Assembly: GCF_900099695.1 (NCBI RefSeq)
Contig: NZ_FNCY01000015.1
Coordinates: forward strand, 1 to 64,000
Source of the DNA: Propionivibrio dicarboxylicus
Lineage (GTDB): Bacteria > Pseudomonadota > Gammaproteobacteria > Burkholderiales > Rhodocyclaceae
Length of the DNA: 64,000 nt
Direction of reading: 5' to 3'
The position numbers were made by a program, and so were the translations under genes. The notes under the pieces were generated by a model. It saw only the letters and a list, made by a program, of their open reading frames with translations. It was not told the origin of the DNA and searched no databases. Position 1 is the first letter of the stretch. The number at the start of each line of letters is the position of its first letter. Shown piece by piece: positions 18,134 to 26,966 of this stretch.

Positions 18134-21100
18134 GTGTCATTGGTTCAGATCGCGCTGCGTCGCCCCTACACCTTCATTGTCATGGCGATGTTGATCGTTC
18201 TCGCGACGCCATTCGCCCTGCTCAACATGGCGACCGACATCTTTCCCGAGATCAACATCCCGGTCGTCAGCATCATCTGGAACTACAACGGCCTGCCGGC
18301 ACAGGAGATGGGCCAGCGCATCGCCGGACAGAGCGAACGCGGACTGACGACGACGGTCAGCGACATCGAGCACATCGAGTCGCAGTCGCTGGCCAGCATC
18401 ACCGTCATCAAGGTCTTCTTCCAGCCGAACGCCAATATCCAGACGGCCATCGCCCAGGTCGTCGCAGCCATGCAGACGCAGGTGCGGCAACTGCCGCCCG
18501 GCATCACGCCGCCACTCGTCATCAAGTATTCGGCGTCGAGCATCCCGGTGCTCCAGTTGGGTCTTTCCAGCCCGACGCTGCCCGAGCAGGCCGTCTTCGA
18601 CGCGGCCATCAACCAGTTGCGGCCGCAGCTGATCACCATTCCCGGCGCCGCCATCCCCTTTCCCTATGGCGGCAAGAACCCGCTGATCTCGGTCGACCTC
18701 GACCTGACGGCGCTGCAGGCGCGCGGACTGTCGCCGGCCGACGTGGTCAACGCCGTCAACCTGCAGAACCTGATCCTGCCCTCCGGCACGGCCAAGTTCG
18801 GCAGCACCGAATACGTCGTGCGCATGAACGGCTCGCCCGAGGTCGCCAACGAACTCAACGACCTGCCGATCCGCACCGCCGGCGCAACCACCACCTACCT
18901 GCGCGACGTCGCCCAGGTCCGCCAGGGCTTCGCGCCGCAGACCAACATCGTGCGCCAGGACGGCAACCGCGGCGTCCTGCTCTCGATCCTCAAGAACGGC
19001 GGCGCCTCGACGCTCGACATCGTCGGCAACCTGAAGGCGCTGCTGCCGCGCGTCACCCAGATCCTGCCGCAGGACGTCAAGGTCTCGCCGCTCTTCGACC
19101 AGTCGGTCTTCGTCAAGGCGGCGATCAAGGGCGTCGTCATCGAGGCGCTCATCGCCGCCGCGCTGACCGCGGCCATGGTCCTGCTCTTCCTCGGCAACTG
19201 GCGCAGCACGCTGATCATCGCCATCACCATCCCGCTCTCGATCCTGGCCTCGATCCTCGTCCTCAAGATGCTCGGCGAGACGCTCAACCTGATGACATTG
19301 GGGGGCCTCGCGCTCTCGGTCGGCATCCTCGTCGACCAGGCCATCGTCACCATCGAGAACGTCGAGCGCCATATCCACATGAACAAGCCGATCATCGAGG
19401 CGATCGAGGCCGGCGCCGGCGAGATCGGCGTCGCCAACTTCGTGTCGACGCTGTGCATCTGCATCGTCTTCGTGCCGATGTTCTTCCTCACCGGCGTCTC
19501 GCGCTTCCTCTTCGTGCCGCTCGCCGAAGCCGTCGCGCTGGCCATGATCGCGTCCTACATCCTGTCGCGCACGCTGGTGCCGACGCTGGTCATGCTGATG
19601 ATGGGCAACCTGCAGCCGAGCAGCGGCACCAGCCTGCTGCAACGCCTCTACCGCGCCTTCGACAGCGGTTTCGAGCGCGTCCGCCGCGCCTATGCGCTGG
19701 TCCTGTCGGTGATGCTGGCGCACCGGCGCAACTTCTCCTTCGCTTTCATGGGCTTCTGCCTGCTCTCCTGCCTGCTCTACCCGGTGCTCGGCCGCGACTT
19801 CTTCCCGAGCGTCGATGCCGGCCAGATCCGCCTGCACTTCCGCGCCCCGACCGGCACGCGCATCGAGGAAACCGCGCGCCTTGCCGACGCCATCGAAGGC
19901 GTCATCCGCGAAGTCATCCCGGCCGACCAGCTCGAAACCATCCTCGACAACCTCGGCGTGCCCAACAGCGGCATCAACCTCTCCTACAGCAACGCCGGCA
20001 CGATCGGCACGCTCGACGGCGAGATCCTGCTCTCGCTGCATGAGGACCATGCGCCGACCGAGGACTTCGTCACGACGCTGCGCGCCGAGCTGCCGCGCCG
20101 CTTCCCCGGCGTCGAATTCTTCTTCCAGCCGGCCGACATCGTCACGCAGATCCTCAACTTCGGCCTGCCGGCGGCGATCGACGTCCAGTTCTCCGGCCCC
20201 GACATGGCCGGCAACGCCCGCCTGGCGGCCGAACTGACCGAGGCGATCAAGAAGATCCCCGGCGCCGTCGACGCCCACATTCACCAGCGTCTCGACGCGC
20301 CGGCGGTGGCCCTCAAGATGGACCGCACGCGCCTGCAGCAAGTCGGCCTGTCGGCGGCCAACGTCGGCCAGAACGTGTTGATCTCGCTCTCGGGCAGCTC
20401 GCAGACCGCGCCGGCCTTCTGGCTCAATCCCAAGAACGGCGTCGTCTATAGCGTCGCCGTGCAGGCGCCGCAGTACTCGGTCGATTCGCTCAACGCCCTG
20501 CTCAACATGCCGGTCGGCACCGGCTCGGCGCTGACGCCGGCGGCCGGCGGCAACCAGCTGCTCGGCAACCTCGTCGACGCGGTGCCGGCGCGCATGATGT
20601 CGGTCGTCTCGCGCTACAACATCATGCCGGCCGTCGACATCTTCGTCGGCGTCCAGGGCACCGACCTCGCCTCGGTCGCCACCCGCGTCCGCGAACTCGT
20701 CGAGGAGATCCGGCCGAAGCTGCCGCGCGGCAGCCAGATCGTGCTGCGCGGCCAGGTCGAAACGATGCAGTCGTCCTTCATCGGCCTCGGCGTCGGCCTC
20801 GCCATGGCGATCGTCCTCGTCTATCTGCTCATCGTTGTGAACTTCCAGTCCTGGATCGACGCGCTCGTCGTCATCGCCGCGCTGCCGGCGGCGCTGGCCG
20901 GCATCGCCTGGATGCTCTTCATCACCGGCACGACGCTGAGCGTGCCGGCGCTGACCGGCGCGATCATGACCATGGGCGTGGCGACCGCCAACAGCATCCT
21001 GCTCATTTCCTTCGCGCGTCAGCGCCGCGAAGTCGGCGTGCCGCCGCTGGCCGCCGCGCTCGAAGCCGGCGCGACGCGTATCCGGCCGGTGCTGATGACG

Positions 21101-21325
21101 GCGCTGGCGATGATCATCGGCATGATCCCGATGGCGCTCGGACTCGGCGAAGGCGGCGAACAGAACGCCCCGCTCGGCCGCGCCGTCATCGGCGGCCTGA
21201 TCTTCGCCACCGTCTCGACGCTCTTCTTCGTTCCCGCCGTCTTCGCGGGCATCCACCAACGCCTGGCGCTGCGCCGTGCCGCCAGAACACCATCCCCGGC
21301 CATCCCGGCGCCGCAGGAGCACTGA
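18134..21325 (+). CDS. RND efflux pump, inner-membrane permease subunit
   Basis: Proton-driven RND (HAE1-like) transporter of 1063 residues, close to the usual length of about 1030-1050. It starts at GTG 18134 with GGAG 7 nt upstream. The 12-TM two-fold repeat is clear: TM1 in the first 30 residues, large periplasmic loops at about 40-335 and 560-870, and TM clusters at 335-540 and 870-1040. TM4 carries GGLALSVGILVDQAIVTIENVERH, in pieces, with the motif-A-type charged end. It takes substrates from the periplasm or membrane and passes them to the outer-membrane channel encoded two genes later. The sequence does not decide between drug and solvent export; metal-type CusA methionine pairs were not seen. 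Confidence 0.92.
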   Translation: MSLVQIALRRPYTFIVMAMLIVLATPFALLNMATDIFPEINIPVVSIIWNYNGLPAQEMGQRIAGQSERGLTTTVSDIEHIESQSLASITVIKVFFQPNANIQTAIAQVVAAMQTQVRQLPPGITPPLVIKYSASSIPVLQLGLSSPTLPEQAVFDAAINQLRPQLITIPGAAIPFPYGGKNPLISVDLDLTALQARGLSPADVVNAVNLQNLILPSGTAKFGSTEYVVRMNGSPEVANELNDLPIRTAGATTTYLRDVAQVRQGFAPQTNIVRQDGNRGVLLSILKNGGASTLDIVGNLKALLPRVTQILPQDVKVSPLFDQSVFVKAAIKGVVIEALIAAALTAAMVLLFLGNWRSTLIIAITIPLSILASILVLKMLGETLNLMTLGGLALSVGILVDQAIVTIENVERHIHMNKPIIEAIEAGAGEIGVANFVSTLCICIVFVPMFFLTGVSRFLFVPLAEAVALAMIASYILSRTLVPTLVMLMMGNLQPSSGTSLLQRLYRAFDSGFERVRRAYALVLSVMLAHRRNFSFAFMGFCLLSCLLYPVLGRDFFPSVDAGQIRLHFRAPTGTRIEETARLADAIEGVIREVIPADQLETILDNLGVPNSGINLSYSNAGTIGTLDGEILLSLHEDHAPTEDFVTTLRAELPRRFPGVEFFFQPADIVTQILNFGLPAAIDVQFSGPDMAGNARLAAELTEAIKKIPGAVDAHIHQRLDAPAVALKMDRTRLQQVGLSAANVGQNVLISLSGSSQTAPAFWLNPKNGVVYSVAVQAPQYSVDSLNALLNMPVGTGSALTPAAGGNQLLGNLVDAVPARMMSVVSRYNIMPAVDIFVGVQGTDLASVATRVRELVEEIRPKLPRGSQIVLRGQVETMQSSFIGLGVGLAMAIVLVYLLIVVNFQSWIDALVVIAALPAALAGIAWMLFITGTTLSVPALTGAIMTMGVATANSILLISFARQRREVGVPPLAAALEAGATRIRPVLMTALAMIIGMIPMALGLGEGGEQNAPLGRAVIGGLIFATVSTLFFVPAVFAGIHQRLALRRAARTPSPAIPAPQEH

Positions 21326-21328
21326 ACC

Positions 21329-22537
21329 ATGACCGAGCAACGCCATTCGGAACTTGATCTGCACCCGATCGATACCGGCAGCGACGAAGACCACGCGAAC
21401 CTCGTCAAACGCCAACAGGTGATGCGCTACACCCAGCGCGCCGGCATCGTGCTGCTGGTCGTGCTGGCGCTCGGCGCCGGCCGCACGGTGTTCAGCCGCG
21501 TCGCCAACGCGCAGGTGCTCGAAAAGCGTACGGCCGAGCAGTCGAAGATCTACCTGCGCGCGACGCAGGCGCGCATGGGCGGCGCCGAGCGCGTCCTGAC
21601 GCTGCCGGCGACGCTGCAGGGCTATGTGCAATCGCCGGTCGCGGCGCGCGCCGCCGGCTACGTCAAGCGCTGGACCAAGGACATCGGCAGCCGCGTCGAG
21701 AAAGGCGAACTCCTGGCCGAGATCGCCGCCCCGGAAATCGATCAGCAACTGAGCCAGGCGATCGCTGCGCGCGACCAGGCCGCCGCCAACCTGGCGCTTG
21801 CCAGAAGCACCGCCGAACGCTGGGAAGGACTGCGCCGCAAGGATGTCGTCTCGCAACAGGACCTCGAGGAAAAGCGCAGCGCCGCCGCCCAGTCGCAAGC
21901 CAACCTGGCTGCCGCCGAAGCCAACATGCAACGGCTGCGCCAGCTTGAGGAATTCAAACGCGTCGTCGCGCCGTTTGCCGGTGTCATCACGCGGCGGAAC
22001 GTCGACGTCGGCGACCTGATCGACAGCTCCCGCGTCCTCTTCGCCCTCTCGCAGACCGACCCGTTGCGCGTCTATGTCAGCGTGCCGCAGGCCTACGCGC
22101 ACCTCGTCAAGACCGGCCTGAAGGTCAGCGTGACGCAGTCCGAACTCGCCGGCCAGCGCTTCACCGGCAAGATCGCGCGCACCGCCGCATCGATCGACAC
22201 AGCGACACGGACGATGCAGGTCGAAGTCTCGCTGCCCAATCCCGACGGCCTGCTGCTGCCCGGCGCCTACGTCCAGGTCGGCCTGCCACTCGCCGACAAC
22301 CGCGCACTGACGGCGCCGACCAACACGCTGCTGATTCGCGGCGAAGGCACGCTGGTCGCCAGCGTCGATGACAAAGGCGTGGTCAGCCTGCGCCGCGTCA
22401 CGATCGGACGCAATTACGGCGCCGACTTCGAAGTCCTCGACGGCATCAGCGCCAAGGACCGCCTGATCCTCAACCCGCCCGACTGGCTGGCCGACGGACA
22501 GGTGGTGACGCTCGTCGCCGACAAGGAGCAGCCGTGA
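21329..22537 (+). CDS. RND periplasmic adaptor (membrane fusion) subunit
   Basis: HlyD-like adaptor of 402 residues. A single N-terminal membrane segment (about 38-56) anchors it, with no lipobox. The lipoyl half-motifs flank a coiled-coil hairpin (about 130-200), followed by beta-barrel and membrane-proximal domains (TLPATLQGYVQSPVAARAAG in pieces, FAGVITRRNVDVGDL). It connects pump and channel. It starts 3 bp after the pump stop and overlaps the channel gene by 4 nt, so all three are translationally coupled. Confidence 0.92.
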   Translation: MTEQRHSELDLHPIDTGSDEDHANLVKRQQVMRYTQRAGIVLLVVLALGAGRTVFSRVANAQVLEKRTAEQSKIYLRATQARMGGAERVLTLPATLQGYVQSPVAARAAGYVKRWTKDIGSRVEKGELLAEIAAPEIDQQLSQAIAARDQAAANLALARSTAERWEGLRRKDVVSQQDLEEKRSAAAQSQANLAAAEANMQRLRQLEEFKRVVAPFAGVITRRNVDVGDLIDSSRVLFALSQTDPLRVYVSVPQAYAHLVKTGLKVSVTQSELAGQRFTGKIARTAASIDTATRTMQVEVSLPNPDGLLLPGAYVQVGLPLADNRALTAPTNTLLIRGEGTLVASVDDKGVVSLRRVTIGRNYGADFEVLDGISAKDRLILNPPDWLADGQVVTLVADKEQP

Positions 22538-24012
22538 GACCGTCGCCGCGCGCGCTCGCCTGGCTGATCGTTGCAGCCGTCGCAGGACTCGCCGGCTGCG
22601 ACACGATCCCCGAGCAGGTCAAGCCGACGCTCGACCTGCCGGTCGCCTGGACGCTCGATTCGCCCTGGCGACAAGCCACGCCCAGCGACGCGCTGGCCAA
22701 GGGACAATGGTGGCGGCGCTTCGACGACGCCATCCTGGACGATCTGCAGGATCGCGCCAGCCGCAACAGCCCGACGCTCGAACAGGCCAATGCGCGCCTG
22801 GCGCAGGCGCGCTCGCTGCAGGCCGCGTCCGAAGCCGGCCTGTTCCCGCAGATCGGCCTGCTGGCGCGGCCGGCACGCCAGGAAATCTCGGCCAACCGAC
22901 CGCTCACCAACTACAAGTCGCCCAACTTCGCGACGATCCAGAACGACCACATCCTGTCGATGAACGCGAGCTACGAAGTGGACTTCGCCGGACGCGTGCA
23001 GGCGACGATCGAAGGCGCGCGCGCCACCGCCGAACAAACGGCGGCCGACCTCGAAAACCTGCGCCTGCTGCTCGCCGCCGACCTCGCCAGCGCCTACTTC
23101 AACCTGCGCGAAATCGACACCGAGATCGACGTGCTGCGCCGCGCCATCGGCCTGCAGGAACGCGCGCTCGAACTCATCACCGCGCGTTACGACATGGGCG
23201 CCGCCACCGGTCTCGACGTCGCCCAGCAGAAAGCGCTGCTCTCGGCGACCCGCGTCCAGCAGGAATTGCTGCGTCGCCAACGCGGCCAGTTCGAGCACGT
23301 CATCGCCACGCTGATCGGCGTGCCGGCGCCGCAGTTCTCGCTGACGCCCGAACGCCGCGACATCGGCCTGCCGGCGGTACCGCTCGGCATTCCCTCGGAT
23401 ATCCTCGAACGCCGTCCCGACGTTGCCGTCGCCGAACGCGCCATGGCTGCGGCCAACGCGCAGATCGGCGTCGCCAACGCCGCCTTTTTCCCAAGCGTCA
23501 TCCTGAGCGCGACCGGTGGCTTCGAAGCCAACCAGATGAGCAAGCTCTACGACGAACCGAGCCTGATCTGGTCTTTCGGCGTCGCCATCGCCAAATCGGT
23601 CTTCGACGGCGGCCGCGTCAAAGCCAATGCCAAGGCCGCGCTTGCCGGCTATCAGGCGACCGTCGCCAACTACCGCAAGGTCGTGCTGACAGCGATGCAG
23701 GAAGTCGAGGACGGCATCACCGGTCTCAGCGCACTCGAACGCGCCGCCGAACATGCCGGCGCCTCGGCCCGCACCGCCGCGCACGTGCTCGACATGACGA
23801 CGGCGCGCTACGAGGGCGGCGCCTCGTCATACTTCGAAGTCATTGCCGCGCAACAGGCGCTGCTGACGAGCGAACGCCAGGTCGCGCAGATCAACGGCCA
23901 GCGCCTCGTCACCACGGTCTTCCTGATCAAGGCGCTCGGCGGCGGCTGGGAACGCGTCCCGGCGACGGACGCCAAGAACGCCGTCCCCGCGGAAAAGGAA
24001 AAAGCCTCGTAG
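22534..24012 (+). CDS. NodT/OprM-family outer-membrane efflux lipoprotein
   Basis: Outer-membrane channel of 492 residues. A lipoprotein signal peptide ends in the lipobox LAGC, with Cys at residue 22. Two repeats of the outer-membrane efflux domain follow, with long alpha-helical stretches and the conserved PSVILSATGGFEANQMS region near 325. It trimerises to form the exit duct of the tripartite pump. The ATG overlaps the adaptor stop by 4 nt. The gene converges on the HPP gene 26 bp further on. Confidence 0.92.
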   Translation: MRPSPRALAWLIVAAVAGLAGCDTIPEQVKPTLDLPVAWTLDSPWRQATPSDALAKGQWWRRFDDAILDDLQDRASRNSPTLEQANARLAQARSLQAASEAGLFPQIGLLARPARQEISANRPLTNYKSPNFATIQNDHILSMNASYEVDFAGRVQATIEGARATAEQTAADLENLRLLLAADLASAYFNLREIDTEIDVLRRAIGLQERALELITARYDMGAATGLDVAQQKALLSATRVQQELLRRQRGQFEHVIATLIGVPAPQFSLTPERRDIGLPAVPLGIPSDILERRPDVAVAERAMAAANAQIGVANAAFFPSVILSATGGFEANQMSKLYDEPSLIWSFGVAIAKSVFDGGRVKANAKAALAGYQATVANYRKVVLTAMQEVEDGITGLSALERAAEHAGASARTAAHVLDMTTARYEGGASSYFEVIAAQQALLTSERQVAQINGQRLVTTVFLIKALGGGWERVPATDAKNAVPAEKEKAS

Positions 24013-24038
24013 ACGACGCCGGCATCCGCCGCCGCGAA

Positions 24039-24530
24039 TCAGGAGGGACGCACTTCCGAGCGCACCAACCAGGCGGCCGGATAGCGCTGCGCGCCGGGCC
24101 GCAGGCGGCTCCACACGGCGGCGATCGCCGCCAGCATCGTGATGCCGACGAGGACTGGCTGCCACAAGGCCGCGTAGCCGGCATGGCTGTGAATCATGAT
24201 GAGCGGATTGGCTCCGGCGGGTGGATGCACCGAGCCGGTCACCCGCATGAACACCAGAGCCAGCGCCTGCGCCAGTGCATAGACCCAGAGCGCATCGCCG
24301 AAGGTCTGATAGCAGGCGATGCCGATCAGCGCCGTGCCGAGATGCCCGAGAAAAAGCGCGCGCGGCTGGGCCGCCTGCGCCGTCGGCAGCCCGAAGAGGA
24401 AGACCGCCGAGCCGCCCAGCGAAGCGAGCAGGAAAGGATTCACTGGCGGCGCCACCGCATACAGCGCGGCGACAATGCCAAGCCCGATGCCGAGCGCGCT
24501 CCAGAGCAGGCCAAAGCATGCAGTTCGCAT
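24039..24530 (-). CDS. HPP-family integral membrane protein
   Basis: Four-TM protein of 163 residues from ATG 24530, preceded by GGGGGAAG. It carries the family signature GSVHPPAGANPLI (about residue 86) and ASLGGSAVFLFGLP (about 38). HPP proteins are poorly characterised; some plant and cyanobacterial members transport nitrite. The start codon overlaps the stop of the small membrane protein upstream (TAATG), so they are coupled. A frame open further upstream to 24752 is the shadow of that gene. Last gene of a MarR-led operon. Confidence 0.8.
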   Translation of the reverse strand: MRTACFGLLWSALGIGLGIVAALYAVAPPVNPFLLASLGGSAVFLFGLPTAQAAQPRALFLGHLGTALIGIACYQTFGDALWVYALAQALALVFMRVTGSVHPPAGANPLIMIHSHAGYAALWQPVLVGITMLAAIAAVWSRLRPGAQRYPAAWLVRSEVRPS

Positions 24531-24745
24531 TACTTCCCCCGGGCTGGCGGGCTGAAATGATCGCTGTCGCGCCCCGCCGGCGAACCCTGCATCCGCGGCT
24601 GTTCCGGTCGATTTCCCAGCCGGTCCGCCTGCATTTTCTCGCGACGCTCGCGCCGGACACGCCGGAAAGCGCAGGCGTACAACGAACCGACCACGCCAAC
24701 CAGCCCGATCAGAATGGGAGTGTGCTCGAACATGCTCTTGATCAT
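24530..24745 (-). CDS. Small single-span membrane protein
   Basis: Protein of 71 residues with one hydrophobic segment (residues 9-25, HTPILIGLVGVVGSLYACAF) followed by a highly basic cytoplasmic tail. GAGGTG lies 5 nt before the ATG and its stop overlaps the HPP start, which supports it as a real gene. I do not recognise the family. It could be a small partner of the HPP protein. Confidence 0.6.
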   Translation of the reverse strand: MIKSMFEHTPILIGLVGVVGSLYACAFRRVRRERREKMQADRLGNRPEQPRMQGSPAGRDSDHFSPPARGK

Positions 24746-24784
24746 GAATCACCTCGCTATGAAAGACCGCCCCGCCCGCCAGTT

Positions 24785-25279
24785 TCAGCGCTCTCGCGCC
24801 ATGACCCGGTCGAGCGCGTCGAATGCGCTCTCCTGGTTACGAGCATAGGCGAAATAAAACTTGGCATTGCCTTTTCCCATCGACCGGCCCGAACCGCTCT
24901 GGCAACTGTCCATCGACCATTGCAGCTTCATCGGCCGGCCACCGGCGCAGACGATGCTGCCGTGACCGCGGGTACCGGCGCACGCATCCGGATCGGGCAA
25001 TTCCTTGATATCGAGTTCGCCGGTCAGCGTGCAGGCCTGCTCGCCGCGCTTGAGGTCGTAAACAAAGCGGAAGGCATTGTCGCGCTCGGGCAAGGCGACC
25101 TTGGCGACGAAGCGCACGACGCGCGCGCCGTTGCCGAACGCGGCGACCAGCACCCCGTGGCCGCTTTCCTGGTGCCAGGCGCTGATGATGAACGGCAAGG
25201 CGCAGGCGAGAATGATCAGGACAACGATCCCGACCGGCTCGCCCTTGTAGCCATTCGGCATATCCTTCATGCCTTGCAT
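24785..25279 (-). CDS. Membrane-anchored protein of unknown function
   Basis: Protein of 164 residues with one N-terminal membrane segment (about 17-34, GIVVLIILACALPFII) and a periplasmic part carrying cysteine pairs (about residues 82, 99, 110, 125) suited to disulfides. The family is not recognised. The ATG at 25279 overlaps the OmpA-like gene by 13 nt; an ATG at 25270 makes a 4-nt ATGA overlap and is an equally good start. It belongs to the MarR-led envelope operon. Confidence 0.6.
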   Translation of the reverse strand: MQGMKDMPNGYKGEPVGIVVLIILACALPFIISAWHQESGHGVLVAAFGNGARVVRFVAKVALPERDNAFRFVYDLKRGEQACTLTGELDIKELPDPDACAGTRGHGSIVCAGGRPMKLQWSMDSCQSGSGRSMGKGNAKFYFAYARNQESAFDALDRVMARER

Positions 25280-25818
25280 GAAAAATCCACGCGACGCAGC
25301 CGCTGGCGACAGGCTTCGTTGCTGCAGACGAAGCTGGCGATCTTGACGCTGTTGCTGCGGTGACGGCGGATCTGGCCGCGCTCGACACCGAGCGAGCGCA
25401 GCGCCGCGCTGACCGCCGCGAGGCGCTGCTCGGCGATGGCGATGTTGTAGCTGCGACTACCGAGGTCGTCGGAATAGGCGACCAGCAGGATGCTCCGGCG
25501 CGGCGACTGCTTGAGCACGTCGGCGCAGGCGCGCAGCTTGTCGACCTCCTCGTCGCCGAGCATCGTCACATCGGGCGGAAAGAAAATGCTCTGCGCCGCA
25601 TCGTTACCGGAGGGCGGCGACAACTGCAAGGACGGGATCAGTTTGACCGGCGCCGATGCCGAAGCGCCCGAATCGCTGGCGGACACGTCGGTACGCGCTG
25701 CCGACGGCGCGCTCCCGGCCTCCTGCGCAGCACTCAGCGCTATTCCCTGCACCGGCCACGACACGGCCAACCCGACACACAGACAACAACGAACGAACAC
25801 CCCACGCAAGCGCTTCAT
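25267..25818 (-). CDS. OmpA C-terminal-like periplasmic protein
   Basis: Exported protein of 183 residues with a signal peptide (about 1-31, ending VQGIALSA) and a low-complexity Ala/Ser linker. An OmpA-like peptidoglycan-binding domain follows from about residue 78 (IFFPPDVTML, VAYSDDLGSRSYNIAIAEQRLAAV). The usual GHTD is changed to AYSDD but the Asp and the SxxYNxxLAxxR helix remain. It probably binds the cell wall. It overlaps the marR stop by 4 nt and the next gene by 13 nt. Confidence 0.7.
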   Translation of the reverse strand: MKRLRGVFVRCCLCVGLAVSWPVQGIALSAAQEAGSAPSAARTDVSASDSGASASAPVKLIPSLQLSPPSGNDAAQSIFFPPDVTMLGDEEVDKLRACADVLKQSPRRSILLVAYSDDLGSRSYNIAIAEQRLAAVSAALRSLGVERGQIRRHRSNSVKIASFVCSNEACRQRLRRVDFSCKA

Positions 25819-26318
25819 CCTTTCATGTCCGACTGAACGATCTCGGCCAGCGGCGTGCGGGCAAAGGCCTCGTTCTTGCCGGGAATATGACGGATCAATT
25901 CATCAAGATTGATTTGCAATGTTTTCAGTGCCACCTCGGGCAGCGATGACAAGGCTGCCGGCAGCACCCCTTCGGCCGGTCCGGGCAGTGCCTCGATTGC
26001 CGCCTCGCCCTGCGCCGCCAGGCACAGTCCGACGCGCCGCCGATCGCGGTGCATGGCCTTGCGCTCGAGACAGCCGAGCGCGACGAGCCGATCGACCATC
26101 AGGCTGCAGGTGGACTGGTGAATCCCCATCAATCCGGCGAGTTCGCTGACGCCGATACCGGGTTGGCGCTGCACTTCCTGCAGCACCCACATCTGCGCGC
26201 CGGGCAAGCCGCAGCGCGCCTCGACCTCGCGGAAATGCTGCCGCATCGCTCCGAAGATCAGACGGAACTGCTGCAGCACCTCAAGCGTCCGCTCCGGCGC
26301 GGCCGATGGCTTTTTCAC
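25815..26318 (-). CDS. MarR-family transcriptional regulator
   Basis: Winged-HTH regulator of 167 residues from GTG 26318, with GGGGTG 6 nt upstream. The frame is open to 26453, but the extension has no ribosome site and reads through an AT-rich promoter-like stretch. The MarR core is present (VSELAGLMGIHQSTCSLMVD, then a wing with HRDRRRVGL). It is first gene of an operon of envelope proteins and probably represses it together with itself. Confidence 0.82.
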   Translation of the reverse strand: MKKPSAAPERTLEVLQQFRLIFGAMRQHFREVEARCGLPGAQMWVLQEVQRQPGIGVSELAGLMGIHQSTCSLMVDRLVALGCLERKAMHRDRRRVGLCLAAQGEAAIEALPGPAEGVLPAALSSLPEVALKTLQINLDELIRHIPGKNEAFARTPLAEIVQSDMKG

Positions 26319-26555
26319 GCTGAACACCCCACGACAGGCGACTCCGCAAAGAAATAAATTGTTTTGATTGTAAATGTTTTTTGGCGGGTGGTGTCGATAC
26401 GAAAAAGAGCGACAAGATGCCTCACCAGCAGGCCTGCCGCCCCGGCGCCACATTAGTGGCCTATGCTAATATTCAAACTCGTCGCCTTTCCCGACACGGT
26501 CGCGGAAAGGCCCCGGCGGACGCCGACGGCGCCCGCGCAACGCGAGGAACAGCTC
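26319..26555. promoter_or_regulatory. Divergent promoter region, MarR operon / CoA-binding gene
   Basis: Contains the AT-rich core 26345-26385, in which ATTGT occurs twice in direct orientation (ATTGT-TTTG-ATTGT). This is a reasonable place for the marR promoter and a MarR-type operator, but no clean palindrome was seen. Confidence 0.4.
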
Positions 26556-26918
26556 ATGGAAAATGTCATCGTCGTCGGCGCCAGCAGCAACGAGGAGCGC
26601 TATTCCAACAAGGCCATGAAGATGCTGAGCGACTACGGGCATACGCCGATCCCGGTCGCGCCGAAGGATGCCGAGATCCTGGGCCGCACGGTCTACGCCT
26701 CGGTCGCGGCGGTACCCGGCCCGGTCGATACGGTCACGCTCTACGTCGGTCCGCAGCGGCAGGAGGGGCTTTTCGAGCAGATCATCGGCAAGGCGCCACG
26801 CCGCGTCATCTTCAATCCGGGCACCGAGAATCCCGGCGAATACGAGCGCCTGCGCGCCGCCGGCATCGAACCGATCGAAGCCTGCACGCTGGTGCTGCTG
26901 CGCACGGGACAGTTCTGA
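26556..26918 (+). CDS. CoA-binding domain protein (YccU-like)
   Basis: Rossmann-fold protein of 120 residues of the CoA_binding_2/YccU family, from ATG 26556 with GAGGAAC upstream; the open frame back to 26463 is not needed. VVGASSNEERYSNKAM (residues 5-20) is the family's N-terminal nucleotide-binding loop, and FNPGTENPGEYE (about 85-96) is also conserved. Members bind CoA in structures, but no reaction is known. Confidence 0.8.
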   Translation: MENVIVVGASSNEERYSNKAMKMLSDYGHTPIPVAPKDAEILGRTVYASVAAVPGPVDTVTLYVGPQRQEGLFEQIIGKAPRRVIFNPGTENPGEYERLRAAGIEPIEACTLVLLRTGQF

Positions 26919-26966
26919 GACACCGTTTCAGGCATTGACGCGGCAGCCACCTGGCCTGCCGCCGAT

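Noticed and set aside
18137-22102. 1321-residue minus-strand open frame opposite the RND operon
   Set aside because: Mirror of the high-GC coding strand; composition is Arg/Asp/His-rich without domains, and the plus-strand genes have clear families and coupled starts.
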